From the NCBI RefSeq assembly GCF_023159225.1, contig NC_063188.1, forward strand, positions 37,624,021 to 37,688,020: a stretch of DNA of 64,000 bases, in the 5' to 3' direction. Numbering within the stretch: position 1 is the first letter of the stretch; every line of letters starts with the position of its first letter. A program made the translations under genes and the position numbers. Under the pieces are notes generated by a model. The model saw only the letters and a list, made by a program, of their open reading frames with translations. It did no database searches and had not been told where the DNA came from. Origin of the DNA: Perognathus longimembris pacificus (Eukaryota > Chordata > Mammalia > Rodentia > Heteromyidae). Positions 24,855-35,178 of this stretch are shown one piece after another.

Positions 24855-24953
24855 TATGGACTCAAGTGGTAGAGTGCTAGCCTTGAGCAAAAAGAGGCCA
24901 GTGACAGTGCTCAGGCCCTGAGTCCCAAACCCAGGACTGGCAAGAAAAAAAAG
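24855..24953 (+). mobile_element. SINE right-half fragment
   Basis: GGACTCAAGTGGTAGAGTGC through AACCCAGGACTGGC plus A tail; the left half is lost. Confidence 0.75.
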
Positions 24954-25007
24954 AGTAAACATTTTCAATAATACAGTGACTTGCAATTTTACTTTTTAAA
25001 GATAAAT

Positions 25008-25418
25008 CCTGCCGAGCCAGCCGGAAGTGAATGGGAATCCTGACTGAGGGCGGTGAGGAATAAGGAAAAGGAAAAATAAGGCAAGAGAAAAAAGACAAGA
25101 GACAAAGATGGGGTACGGGAGGTCTGCAGCCTCAAGGTTGAAACTCAAGACTGCAGCCATGTTTATTCTTAACTTCCAGCTTATATGCAGTTAGAAAACC
25201 AGGAAACAGCATAGGCTTAAAATTCCAGAACACAAAAAGGCTTGGAGTTAGCAATATCGGACCATAGCTAAGACAGGATGAGGTTGGTTAACATAAGAAT
25301 GGACTCATGGCAGACATAGTAAAGCATTTCTGATTTTCCATTAAGCCATGTCCTTGCACGTCCTTGAAAACACAGCCAGAGGTCAGGAAGAATTTAGCTG
25401 CTAGCTCGGCTCCCAACA
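25008..25418 (-). mobile_element. Solo LTR, class II (IAP/ERVK-like)
   Basis: On the minus strand the element begins TGTTGGGAGCCGAG, as many IAP-type LTRs do. It has a CATATAAGC TATA-like site, an AATAAACATGG poly(A) signal and a pyrimidine-rich tail. The 6-bp sequence ATAAAT flanks it at 25002-25007 and 25419-25424. Taking those flanks, the 3' end reads GGCAGG rather than a clean CA, so that edge is uncertain by two bases. No internal sequence remains, as expected after LTR-LTR recombination. Confidence 0.75.
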
Positions 25419-26067
25419 ATAAATAATAAGGAATCACATAATTTTAGAAATTTTACTATAGAAATAGGGAAAAGAAAGCTCAATGGTTTTATAATGAGTT
25501 TTCATCAATGCTATATTTTATTGAACCACTAATTCTCATTACAACTACAGTTGAATGTGCAAACTAGCTATCTTGAGAATGTGAGAAATATTTGGAAAAA
25601 TTGATGTCAGATAAAAGCAACTACCAGATCTCTTGGTGGCCAAACAAGCTCACCGGTTCTTGAGCTGCTTCAGCTCTACACCTCTCAAGCAGGGACTTAG
25701 CAGTCCTACCTGACCTACCAAGAGACAGCCCTGTCAGGACCGCTCCTACCTCTATACTCCGCTTCAGAATGGCTCTCATCTACCCTTGTCTCTCCACTGG
25801 CTTTTTCCTCTGACCCTGAACCACCTGGTACCCATATGATACAGGGACATCCACAAAATGGCCTATCCATACCTGACTTCTCTCATTCAGGACACAGCTC
25901 AAACACCACTTACTGAGAAAGAGTTTCACTGACAACTCATCCTTAACAATTCATTTCCTATACTATGTTCTGTGTGTGTGCCTATTTTCTTCAAAACACA
26001 TATTCAATATGGAATTGCCCACATAATACTTTCCCTGTTTATTTTCAGTTTTCAAAAATTCATGTGA

Positions 26068-26268
26068 GGGATGGGAATATGGACTAGTGGTAGAGTGCTT
26101 GCCTCATAGACATGAAGCCCTGGGTTTGATTCCTCAGCACCACATATATAGAAAAAGGCACAAGTGGCGCTGTGGCTCAAGCAGTAGAGTGCTAGCTAGC
26201 CTTGAGCAAAAAGAAGCCAGTGACAGTGCTTAGACCCTGAGTTCAAGCCCCAGGACTGGCAAAACCAA
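26068..26268 (+). mobile_element. ID-like composite SINE
   Basis: GGGATGGGAATATGGACTAG head and GTTCAAGCCCCAGGACTGGC end; a CTAG duplication occurs inside the right half. Confidence 0.88.
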
Positions 26269-26269
26269 A

Positions 26270-27900
26270 TTCAAATGATAGCCCCAGGGCCTCTCCCTTT
26301 CTTGTTTTCTGCATTCTTTCCCCAGTAACTAGATCAGTTCCTTGTATATAAATCACCAAACAAATACTACTTAATTGAAGGAATTACTATGTGTTTAATA
26401 CACCACAGAAGATACATAAATCTGAGTACCAAGAGCAATCACGAGAGGAATTAAATTAATTGAAAATTATTCTAAAAAAGAGCCTTGTCACAAATCCACA
26501 GTAGAACTTTTCATACATCACAACCAAATGGACAAGGTTCTCAAAATGCAGATACCTGCCAGCCCACCTATCAGGTTTTGATTCAGCTAACTTAATGTGG
26601 TCTCAAATATGTTATTTTAATAAGCACTACTCAGTGATTTGATGAAGCAATTCATGTACCATAATTGAAAATATCCTGACTTCATTAGCACATAAGGATG
26701 ACTAATTTAATGCCACTTATGCAGAGTTGGAGGACATTTGTAAGGTGTCTGACAATGTCATTTATCCCAAATGACCTGCTCCTTCCCTCCTACTGCGACT
26801 ATACATGACTTCCTGCAAGGGTATTCCTATTCATCAGAAGGATTGAGAATTATTATGTTATCCTGCGATATAGAAAAAGATGGTCGAAGGGAAGTGACTT
26901 ACTTACAATGTCCCCATGATCTCTTCATGCTTGCTTTTATAATCAGTCTAGAAGACTTGCTAGCACACTGTATTATTATTTCTTTAACAGCTTTTGGCTC
27001 AATGGTATAGACTCCACAACTTTCTCTGATGTCACACTAGAAAGCAGAGAAGGGGAAATTTTAAAAATACATAGAATACAGATGAAATGAGGACGGGAAA
27101 GCACATTAAATGAGGAGAATGGTTTGAAGATGTTGCTTATCATCATTCAAGTGAAAACTGTGCAGTGGCCTCATTTCTTCTTACCTTTTCCATCCCACAA
27201 CCCTCACCCATATACATTGTGACATTAAGACTTACATGATGGAAATGTGGGCTTATCCCTACTTTCGGTTACATTTCTCTGTATTATATTTAGACAAGAA
27301 GAATGCTACTGACAGAATAAAGAAAAAGAGTTGCATTGGGGAGCTAATATTTGCTGAGGATTTTCTGGAGGTTTTTACTTTCAGACATTTTCTCTTCAAA
27401 TTCTCAAAGGGGTACTGTGAGGTGGGCATCATTATTTCCTTTCTACTTTGCTCAAAAATCAAACTACATGCTCAAGGAATTCTAAGGAGATACTAATTAG
27501 TTTCAAATTAGTGTCTTCTAGCCAATTATGGGAAAATTTGAGCACTAAAGTACATAATGATAGTAACAAGGAGTAATTTCTTAAGGAAAATGGAAATCTT
27601 TCAGTCATACTGTTAAATATAAATATGAGAATAAATACATTAAATACAGACAATTAAGGGAGAAGTGGAAGCTCTATTGTTAAAGACAAGTAATAATTTT
27701 AGGAGAAATGATGGCATTAGAAAAGCAACTCTTGACACCTATCATGGTAATAAGTGATTCTGTCACAAACTATAAATGGACACAGTCTATACCAAATCCC
27801 ACACTAGTTTCTAAGTCACCATGGTAACCATGCTGGCTTAGGAAGATTGGGAAAAGAGAAACAAAGAACTTTCTCTCCCTTCCTTTCTGTCCCCTCCCTC
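26270..27900. other. No gene seen
   Basis: No supported gene. Open frames at 26771-27010 and 27236-27496 show no domain or motif that I recognise. Confidence 0.5.
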
Positions 27901-27906
27901 CCCCCT
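27901..27906. repeat. Provirus target-site duplication, left
   Basis: CCCCCT, repeated exactly at 35173-35178. Six bases is the size made by betaretroviral integrases. Confidence 0.9.
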
Positions 27907-28130
27907 TGTTGGAGAATTAAGGTCTCCAACCAGTGGAAAAGTTTAGCCCCGGCACGGTTACTCTGATGCCTCATTAGCACACTAATAGGCCCTTGGGAAC
28001 ACATTCCCAGAAAGGAGTTTCTGGTGTTTGTGGGCCAAAGGAAGCCACCAGTTGTTGTGAGAATCTCCTCTTTCCCCCTACTTAGCAAGTCTCCCTTAGG
28101 AGACTTGCTAGACCAGCTGCCTTTAGTGCT

Positions 28131-28232
28131 AGATTCTCACTATAAACAGGAAAGTCTCCTCACTAGATTCTCACTATAAACAGGAAAGTCTCCTCACTAG
28201 ATTCTCACAGTAAACAGGAAAGTCTCCTCACT
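28131..28232 (+). repeat. Triple 34-bp enhancer-like repeat in the 5' LTR
   Basis: Units lie at 28131-28164, 28165-28198 and 28199-28232. The first two are identical; the third has a change in its middle (CTATAAAC to CAGTAAAC). Tandem repeats in U3 are typical retroviral enhancers. The same triplet is at 34703-34804. Confidence 0.9.
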
Positions 28233-28502
28233 GTTATTTCACAAGTATTTGGAGAAGTCAAGATTGATGTTATCTAGCCTTAAGGAGATAGTAGCTAGGA
28301 GTTAATTAGTTCTACCTCGGTTGTATACAGTTCCTTGTTTTGATATCAATAATCTTTGTAGTCACTACCTCCTGTTATTAGAAAGGCATTTGTACCAAGT
28401 TCCTGCCCACACAGTAGGAAATTTCCTCCGCTTTTGTATTTGAGACATATGTCATGCTGTATTGATCTTTTACCCTGTAATTGTAAAATTGGTTTCTAAC
28501 CC

Positions 28503-28531
28503 TATATAAACCCTGGCCCTCTTGAAATAAA
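28503..28531 (+). promoter_or_regulatory. LTR TATA box and poly(A) signal
   Basis: TATATAAA at 28503-28510 and AATAAA at 28526-28531. In the 3' LTR these fall at 35075-35082 and 35098-35103. Confidence 0.85.
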
Positions 28532-28602
28532 GTATGCATTGGTTCACTCGCCTTGCATCCCCCGTGTCCTGATTTTGACTGCAGTTACCCAGGTTCAACA
28601 TC

Positions 28603-28620
28603 TGGCGTCCGGACCCAGGG
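28603..28620 (+). promoter_or_regulatory. Primer-binding site, atypical
   Basis: Two bases after the LTR end comes TGGCGTCCGGACCCAGGG. The first eight bases would pair with a tRNA ending GGACGCCA. The rest partly resembles the Lys3-type site, with two extra bases and two changes, but no tRNA I know fits fully. Confidence 0.75.
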
Positions 28621-28689
28621 ACCTGACAATTGATCCACAGGAGATTGCGGAACTGCCGAGCTCTCGAGTGAGGTGAGAGATATTTTTAA

Positions 28690-28750
28690 TTCACAGGAGA
28701 CAAGGGATCTGTGTGTAGTTCACAGGAGACAAGGGATCTGTGTGGTGAGC
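28690..28750 (+). promoter_or_regulatory. Leader repeat and candidate splice donor
   Basis: TTCACAGGAGACAAGGGATC plus TGTGTG occurs twice, at 28690-28715 and 28719-28744 (29-bp period). The second copy runs straight into GTGAGC, a plausible major splice donor for the env message. Confidence 0.5.
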
Positions 28751-28774
28751 TCCTATTTTTAATATTACGGGGTT

Positions 28775-29347
28775 ATGGGACAAGCTAAACCAATTCCATT
28801 TTCTAATTTTATCCACCATTTATTGAAACGGGACGGAGCTATGGTCTCATGTTCACAAAGAGATGAGTGTGTACAGGTAGTGGAGTATAATCTATGGTTC
28901 CCAGAGGGAGATACTTTAGATTTAGAAGTCTGGGAACAAGTAGAGAATAATATGAAAAATGAATATCGGTGTGGAGACAAGGTTCCAGTTACATTTTGGT
29001 CTGTTTGGGCATTAATACATACAGCCGTGAGCATGATGTCTCCTGATGCTATCATAACATCAGCTGCTGAGCCAGAGGCTGACGCGGAAAAAGCTATGAA
29101 GGCTTATAATTTGTCCGGGGAGGTAAAAACTCAAATTGGGCAGGAGCTAAAAGACATGGCAACACCTGAACTATCTCCTGTCAGTTTTGTTAAAGAAAAA
29201 TTAACATCAAATAAGCCTTCAGCCTCTACCTATGCTCCTTCAGAGAATGATGCTAATTTAGGCAGCTCAGCAGTGCAGTCAAAGTGCTACAGATGCTCTT
29301 TCGATCTGCCAGGGGCAGTCAGGAAGGTGAAAGTAAAGAACAAATAA
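28775..29347 (+). pseudogene. gag: gag remnant (matrix region only)
   Basis: The open frame of 190 codons starts MGQ, so it would be myristoylated at Gly2. It carries a matrix-like domain over about residues 1-100 (WFPEGDTLDLEVW at about 50-62). After about residue 100 the sequence is acidic and Ser/Pro-rich and ends at a stop. The capsid major homology region and nucleocapsid Cys-His boxes are missing. Fragments in other frames up to about 29640 may be frameshifted gag. It could not form particles by itself. Confidence 0.8.
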
Positions 29348-31639
29348 TTGCGGCCGCGGAGCCCACTTTTACTTTAATTAATCTAAGTCCTATGGTTCTG
29401 CTTCTCTCTCTTGCTATCAAACTTTTCCTGTCATTGAACCCCCTCCAACCAGAGGTGTGGCACAGCCCCGTCATTATCAAGATATTGACCAGATTCACTC
29501 AATTTAGGACAGCTGTAATACAGGGCCGTCTCATGGCTCCCTTCCAGTGAAGGAGGCTTCCCCATCATCTTTTCTTTACAACCAGGCACTAGCAGGGGAG
29601 CTGACACTCCCTGTTTTAGTCCATCAGCCTGGAATTGGGGAAGAACTAGTGATTTTTCTTTTACTTCTTAAGAGAATTTTTACTGCAATTGCACTTTTAA
29701 TTTGCGCCTGCGCTGCATGTTTCATGTGTCTTTGTCCTTGTTTGATTAGTTGTGTTTCGTGTGGAGTGCTAAATTGGGAAAGAAGTCCTCTGGTGGGCGG
29801 CCTCAGCAGGTTGATTGCCAGGGGATGGAAATCTCCACTGGGGAGGATCCCCCTGAGAATTTTCAGGGCCCTATGGACTTTCCATCACTCTGGCTGGCAG
29901 CTTGTGGACGCTGGACATGCCATCCAAGGCGTAAAAGCCTCTGTTTCTATGTTCTGTTTTGTCTTGACTAGTTTTGTCTTTGAGATTGGTACCAGTTTTA
30001 AACATAAACTTTTGTTTCCCTTATTTCTGTTGTCCATTTACATGTCTATGGGCAAAACATTTACTAGGTACTGTGTCTCCTTATGCAAGAAGACAGAAAA
30101 AGTGCAGGCTGCTAAGAGCTGAGTTCAAACAGCTGGCTAGGCTAATCTTAGCCTGAGAGTAAACACTAAGAGTCAAGTGCTAAGTGGACTCAGTAATACT
30201 CCAGGGGACCCCAACCCAGTTATCTTCAGTGTTTAGTATGCTAAGATACTTTGCTAAAAGTAATAGGCCCTAGCAAATAAGACTAAACGATGCTAAAATC
30301 ATTCATTAAAGGTTTTGTTTTAAGTTTTGGTCATTACAAGAATAAGATTGGAAAATATACCTTTTGCCACTAAAAAATGTACGGCTAATAGTTGTTTGGA
30401 CTGTTTTTAAGTTCTGTTTACATTAATACCTACATATGTGAATGTATGTATGTGTGTGTGCGCACGCACAAATGTATGTGGGTGTGAATGTGTTCAAGAT
30501 TAAAAATGTATGATATAAAAATAGGTTAGTTTAACTTTAAACTTCAAAAGATCATCGAGTTTGGGCTTTACCAAAAGCTTTAAAGGATTATTACTTTATT
30601 TTAAAAGGAACTATAGTTAAAAATTCTTTAATTCATGGTTAAAAATAAATAAATAAATAAGAACTTAGCATGGGCCCTTGAACCTATCCTCAGTAGTGAG
30701 GGGTAAACTGACAAAAGTACAGTTTAGCCGATCCACGTGATGGGACAGCTGTAGGGTGGCGTCCATTCATAGTGGGAGAGGGAAAGCTGGCCCCAAGGCA
30801 GTTCATCAAGCTCTAAGGAGTAGGATGGAGATAGGCCCATTCTATAGGACAGGCCAATGGAGGCCTTTCTTTTATTTCTTTTGTTTTCAGGTAAACATTG
30901 GAAACCTCATGGTAAAATGTATGATTTGACTGATACTTCTAAAAATTGCCCCTTAGGATGGATTAAAATTGGAATATCTTAAAGGAGAGTTAAAAGTTTA
31001 TTTACCTGATATAACTCGATTTCTGTACAGGTTTGCAATTTGGATGTATCAAAAAGGCAAATATGCTAACTCTGAAATCTCATGGTTATAATTCTGGGGC
31101 ACACTGCTAAGTGTACTCTTGTTACAATTGTTTTGGGTATCACTTTAATGAATCAGGTACTAAATTTTTTAAGTGTAAACTGTACTGTAACAGTAAGATT
31201 AACTATCTTAAGTCACATATAATCAGGTAAATATTTTAAAGTATATAAACTAATGGGGGATAGAAGTACACAACTTTCATTAACTCTCTGTATATAGGAA
31301 AATGGCTCTTTTAAAGCAGACAACCAGGAGGCAATGTGCCCCCTGGGCTTCAGTTTTTCTATGCAAATACAGGCTGAGGTAAAGATGTAAAAGCCTCTAC
31401 TTTAAAAGGTTTTAAAATGCCTTTCTAGATAAGAAATTTGGAAGTAAAAAACAAGCAGCGTGAAGCAATGGGTGATACCTAGGCTCCAGATTTCTTTTAA
31501 TACAACCAGGCTTGGTAAAAGACTTGAGATCAAAAATGTATTCTGAGATATGAAATTTAAAATGTTTGTTTTAAGTTGGATATAGGAAAACGATGGCTAT
31601 CAAGATGATTGTTTAATTACTACTCCAGTTTGTTTTACA
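29348..31639 (+). other. Provirus interior without recognisable genes
   Basis: About 2.3 kb between the gag and pol remnants. The first 300 bp may be frameshifted gag. The rest is AT-rich with only short frames (29547-30122 is the longest and looks like chance) and a TGTA/GTGTG-rich stretch at 30430-30500. Protease, dUTPase and the RT fingers/palm are not seen. The segment may be decayed, or foreign sequence picked up as in ETn-type elements. Confidence 0.5.
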
Positions 31640-32638
31640 GGTTTTCAATAAAATGATTTATTATTTGCTGCACCTGATAAAAATATTGTATCAAAATTGT
31701 TACAAATTTTGCCTTTAGACTTTCAACAGTATAATTTAATAATTGCCCCTGATAAAATTCATTTAAACAGAAGAACCATTTAAGTATCTGGGATATTTAG
31801 TTAGAAGACAAGTAATTACCCCCCAATTAATAAAAATTCGTACTGAAGAGTTTAAAACTCTTAATAATTTTCAAAAGTTACTAGGGACAGCAATTGGCTT
31901 CGCCCTTCCTTAGGAATTCCCAGAATTCCTAATCTATTTTCCATTCTTCAAGGAGATTCGGATTTATGTAGCCCTCAAAAATTAATTGACACGTCAGGAA
32001 CTGCTCCTAATAAAATTTGGCAACTGGATGTAACACACATCCCTGAATTTGGCCGCTTACAATATGTGCATGTATCCATTGATACATATTCTTCTTTTAT
32101 TTGGGCAACACCTCTACCAGGGGAAAAAGGGACTCATGTCATTCAACATTTACTAGAAACGTTCGCAGTCATGGGGATTCCTTCTCAAATAAAAACTGAC
32201 AATGCACCAGCTTATTCCAGTAAACAAGTACGAAAATTTTTAGAATTTCATAACATTTTTCATGTTACAGGAATTGAATACAATCCTCAAGGTCAAGGTA
32301 TAGTAGAAAGAGCTCATTATACATTAAAAACACAAATTAAAAAACTAAAGAGGGGGAGTATGGATAGTACTGAGGGATATGCAACTTCTATGAAAAGTAT
32401 TTATAAAACAGCCCGAGCCGTTATTGCAGAAGCACTATTTGTCCTTAACTTTTTAAATTTGCCTCAAGGAGATGTTTTAGCAAGAGCTGAGCTACACTTC
32501 CTAGCTCCGCCTATGCAAAACAAACCGCAGCCGGTTTGGATTAGATTGGGGGTTGGGCTAGATTGGGTCCCCGGGGAGTTGTTAACCCAGGGGCGAGGGT
32601 ATGCTTATGTTTCTACAGAAGACAGCCCATCTTTCTAG
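31640..32638 (+). pseudogene. pol: pol remnant: RT end joined to integrase
   Basis: Over 31640-31900, in shifting frames, come residues that follow the RT catalytic box (DLLFAAPDKN) and the thumb (FKYLGYLVRRQ, LNNFQKLLG). From 31868 one frame stays open to TAG 32638. It has the RT connection start (NWLRPSLGIP), then passes directly into the integrase core, skipping RNase H and the integrase zinc domain. The integrase core keeps its three acidic residues: D in WQLDVTH, D in KTDNAP and E in GIVERAH. The SH3-like C-terminal region is also present. It is inactive as a polymerase because the palm is missing. Confidence 0.85.
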
Positions 32639-32779
32639 CACCTGCTCCAGTGGATCCAGCAACAAACACCCCTCTGTCCATCAAGGGGGTGAGACATTCT
32701 CATTCAAGTGATAAGGCCATTCAAATGGACAGGTGTGCACTGGTAACCTGTAGGGGCTACATCAGAGGTAATGTATTGG

Positions 32780-34396
32780 GCCTATATTTTCTAACCCTCC
32801 TTTATTACGTCCATATTTATGGACAAAAGCCCCTGTCTCTGTTTTTACATCTATTCCTAATTTACTCTCTCCCCCTATGGGTCTGGCATTCCAGTCTTTC
32901 CTATGGAAGAGGAAAGATCATTTAACTTTTCTTACTCTCACTTCTCTAAGGCTATCTGCCTAGGCCGCTCCCCATGTTACCCTTTTAGATATCAATATTG
33001 GATTCAGCATGGAGGTTCATATAACTCCAGTAGAACTCGGCTGATTAGACTGTCTTCCTGGTCTGTGGGATCTCATACCTATAAATTAGATAATTATCCT
33101 ATTCCTGCTGGCCTGCCTAAATGTGACAATTTTACTTACCTAAACCTGAACTTTACTGAAAGACGTTGGGAAAATTGTCTAGGAATTTTTCCAACTATTT
33201 GGAATACATCCCGACATACTTGGTATGATTGGGGACCTTTTGGTGTGTGGTTGCAAAACTGCACTAAATATAACTCATCTTGTGACCCTACTTTAACTAT
33301 GAACATGTCCAATGCCATGTCTGCTAAACAGCTTTTAGGGTGGTTTGGAGCAGGCTTTAGTGACCCCCGGCCTGCTCTCGCCCATGGAGACAGGCTATTT
33401 CCTCCACAACGTCATCTCTGGAAATTAGCAGCTTCTCTGGCTCCTGTATTGCTGGCCAATGGAACTTACTCAGGAACTAAAGGATCCTCGGCCTCCTACA
33501 ACTTCACAGTTGTAAAGACCTATAATATCTCTGCTTGTGTTCATTTTCCACAAGTACTGATGGTCGGCCCCATAAACATAACTAAGAATGCCATTACCAG
33601 CATAAATTGTAAATTGTATACTTGCTTGAATAACAATGTCACCTTTATTTTTAGTCAAGATAGGATCATGATTTTAACCCAGCGCAACTCCCTTTGGGTT
33701 CCTGTTCTCATGCATCGTCCCTGGGCTGGAGGACCTGTACAAGGATTGGTAATGCAGTTTTTCAAGCGGCTTCTGAGGAGGAGTCGTCGTGCCATTGAAC
33801 TGATTATTGCAGGACTTGTTGGACTGATTGCCATTGCTACAACTGCAGCAGTATCCGGAGCCACATTGCGACAATCCGTACAAACTCATGACTTTATGGT
33901 GCAGTGGCACCAGGACTCCCACAATCTGTGACAACACCAGCTGGAAGTAAATGCCCACCTTCAAGATGAGTTAAAAGCTGTTAAAGGAGGAGTGTTTTGG
34001 CTTGGACAGAAATATTTGGCTTTACAGCAACAATTGTTTTTGACTTGTGATTGGAATTCTAGTCATGTCTGTGTAACACCTTATAAATATAATGCCTCTG
34101 AATATGAATGGAATGATATACAAATGCTTATAGATGGAGCCCTACTAAATGGTACGTTAAGTGAACAAAGCTTGTACAGGGAGGTTTTTGAAGCTTTTCA
34201 AAAGGAATTGCCAGATGCCTCTTCTATTGATGATATAGCCCAAGGACTAGCTCAGACCTTAGAAGGACTAGACCCTAGGGGGTGGTGGCAAAGTATTACC
34301 CATAGTGTTGGAAGTGCTTTTATTGCCTTAATACTTATGATATGTCTTTTTCTTAGGATATTGTTCTATCATAGCTATAATGAAGCGTTACACTAG
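32780..34396 (+). pseudogene. env: env remnant, frame-broken
   Basis: Env is the surface and transmembrane glycoprotein of the provirus. The N-terminal part lies in a different frame (about 32780-32925), followed by an open frame of 342 codons from 32903. This frame has 12 N-glycosylation sequons and a furin-type RSRR site at residues 293-296, then a hydrophobic fusion-peptide-like stretch. A TGA at 33929-33931 stops the frame. The same frame then continues to 34396 with a CX7C loop, a heptad-rich segment and a membrane span near 34305-34365. Two lesions, a frame change at the start and one stop, separate it from an intact gene. The TM type is betaretroviral (HERV-K/MMTV-like). Confidence 0.88.
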
Positions 34397-34464
34397 GAAT
34401 AATTCCTCTGATGTTTTACTCACTGCCCTTAAACTTTCTAGAGAAGCGGCTGTGGAAAATTAAT

Positions 34465-34477
34465 AAAAAAGGGGGAA
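34465..34477 (+). promoter_or_regulatory. Polypurine tract
   Basis: AAAAAAGGGGGAA, one base before the 3' LTR; it primes plus-strand DNA synthesis. Confidence 0.9.
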
Positions 34478-34478
34478 T

Positions 34479-35172
34479 TGTTGGAGAATTAAGGTCTCCA
34501 ACCAGTGGAAAAGTTTAGCCCCGGCACGGTTACTCTGATGCCTCATTAGCACACTAATAGGCCCTTGGGAACACATTCCCAGAAAGGAGTTTCTGGTGTT
34601 TGTGGGCCAAAGGAAGCCACCAGTTGTTGTGAGAATCTCCTCTTTCCCCCTACTTAGCAAGTCTCCCTTAGGAGACTTGCTAGACCAGCTGCCTTTAGTG
34701 CTAGATTCTCACTATAAACAGGAAAGTCTCCTCACTAGATTCTCACTATAAACAGGAAAGTCTCCTCACTAGATTCTCACAGTAAACAGGAAAGTCTCCT
34801 CACTGTTATTTCACAAGTATTTGGAGAAGTCAAGATTGATGTTATCTAGCCTTAAGGAGATAGTAGCTAGGAGTTAATTAGTTCTACCTCGGTTGTATAC
34901 AGTTCCTTGTTTTGATATCAATAATCTTTGTAGTCACTACCTCCTGTTATTAGAAAGGCATTTGTACCAAGTTCCTGCCCACACAGTAGGAAATTTCCTC
35001 CGCTTTTGTATTTGAGACATATGTCATGCTGTATTGATCTTTTACCCTGTAATTGTAAAATTGGTTTCTAACCCTATATAAACCCTGGCCCTCTTGAAAT
35101 AAAGTATGCATTGGTTCACTCGCCTTGCATCCCCCGTGTCCTGATTTTGACTGCAGTTACCCAGGTTCAACA
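34479..35172 (+). repeat. 3' LTR (694 bp)
   Basis: Same length as the 5' LTR (offset 6572) and, by eye, the same sequence. It carries the hairpin at 34655-34682, the 34-bp triplet at 34703-34804 and the poly(A) signal at 35098-35103. Confidence 0.95.
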
Positions 35173-35178
35173 CCCCCT
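35173..35178. repeat. Provirus target-site duplication, right
   Basis: CCCCCT, identical to 27901-27906. Confidence 0.9.

Larger units (their letters stand above)
27907..28600 (+). repeat. 5' LTR (694 bp)
   Basis: It begins TGTTG and ends CAACA, a 5-bp inverted terminal repeat. Inside are a 12-bp perfect hairpin (28083-28110), three 34-bp direct repeats (28131-28232), a TATA box (TATATAAA, 28503-28510) and a poly(A) signal (AATAAA, 28526-28531). The poly(A) signal sits only about 16 bp after the TATA box, so the R region is expected to be short, as in betaretroviruses. Confidence 0.95.
27907..35172 (+). mobile_element. Betaretrovirus-like endogenous provirus, defective
   Basis: This 7266-bp element has two 694-bp LTRs that I compared by eye without finding a difference. 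It also has a primer-binding site, remnants of gag, pol and env in that order, a polypurine tract and a perfect 6-bp target duplication. Env and integrase resemble the MMTV/HERV-K (class II) group. All three genes are broken and most of gag and pol is deleted or replaced. It could move only with proteins supplied by a relative. Confidence 0.93.

Noticed and set aside
28131..28232. Three spaced repeats as a CRISPR-like array
   Set aside because: The units are directly adjacent with no spacers and belong to an LTR in a mammalian genome.
29547..30122. 191-codon frame in the provirus as a membrane protein
   Set aside because: It is hydrophobic by T-rich composition only, lies in decayed sequence and matches no retroviral protein that I can recognise.
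32066..32638. Integrase-like open frame of 190 codons as a domesticated host gene
   Set aside because: It lies between identical LTRs and is a remnant of pol; nothing indicates host use.
32903..34396. Env as a captured syncytin-like host gene
   Set aside because: The frame is broken by a stop and an upstream frame change, and the provirus is too young for long domestication to be inferred.
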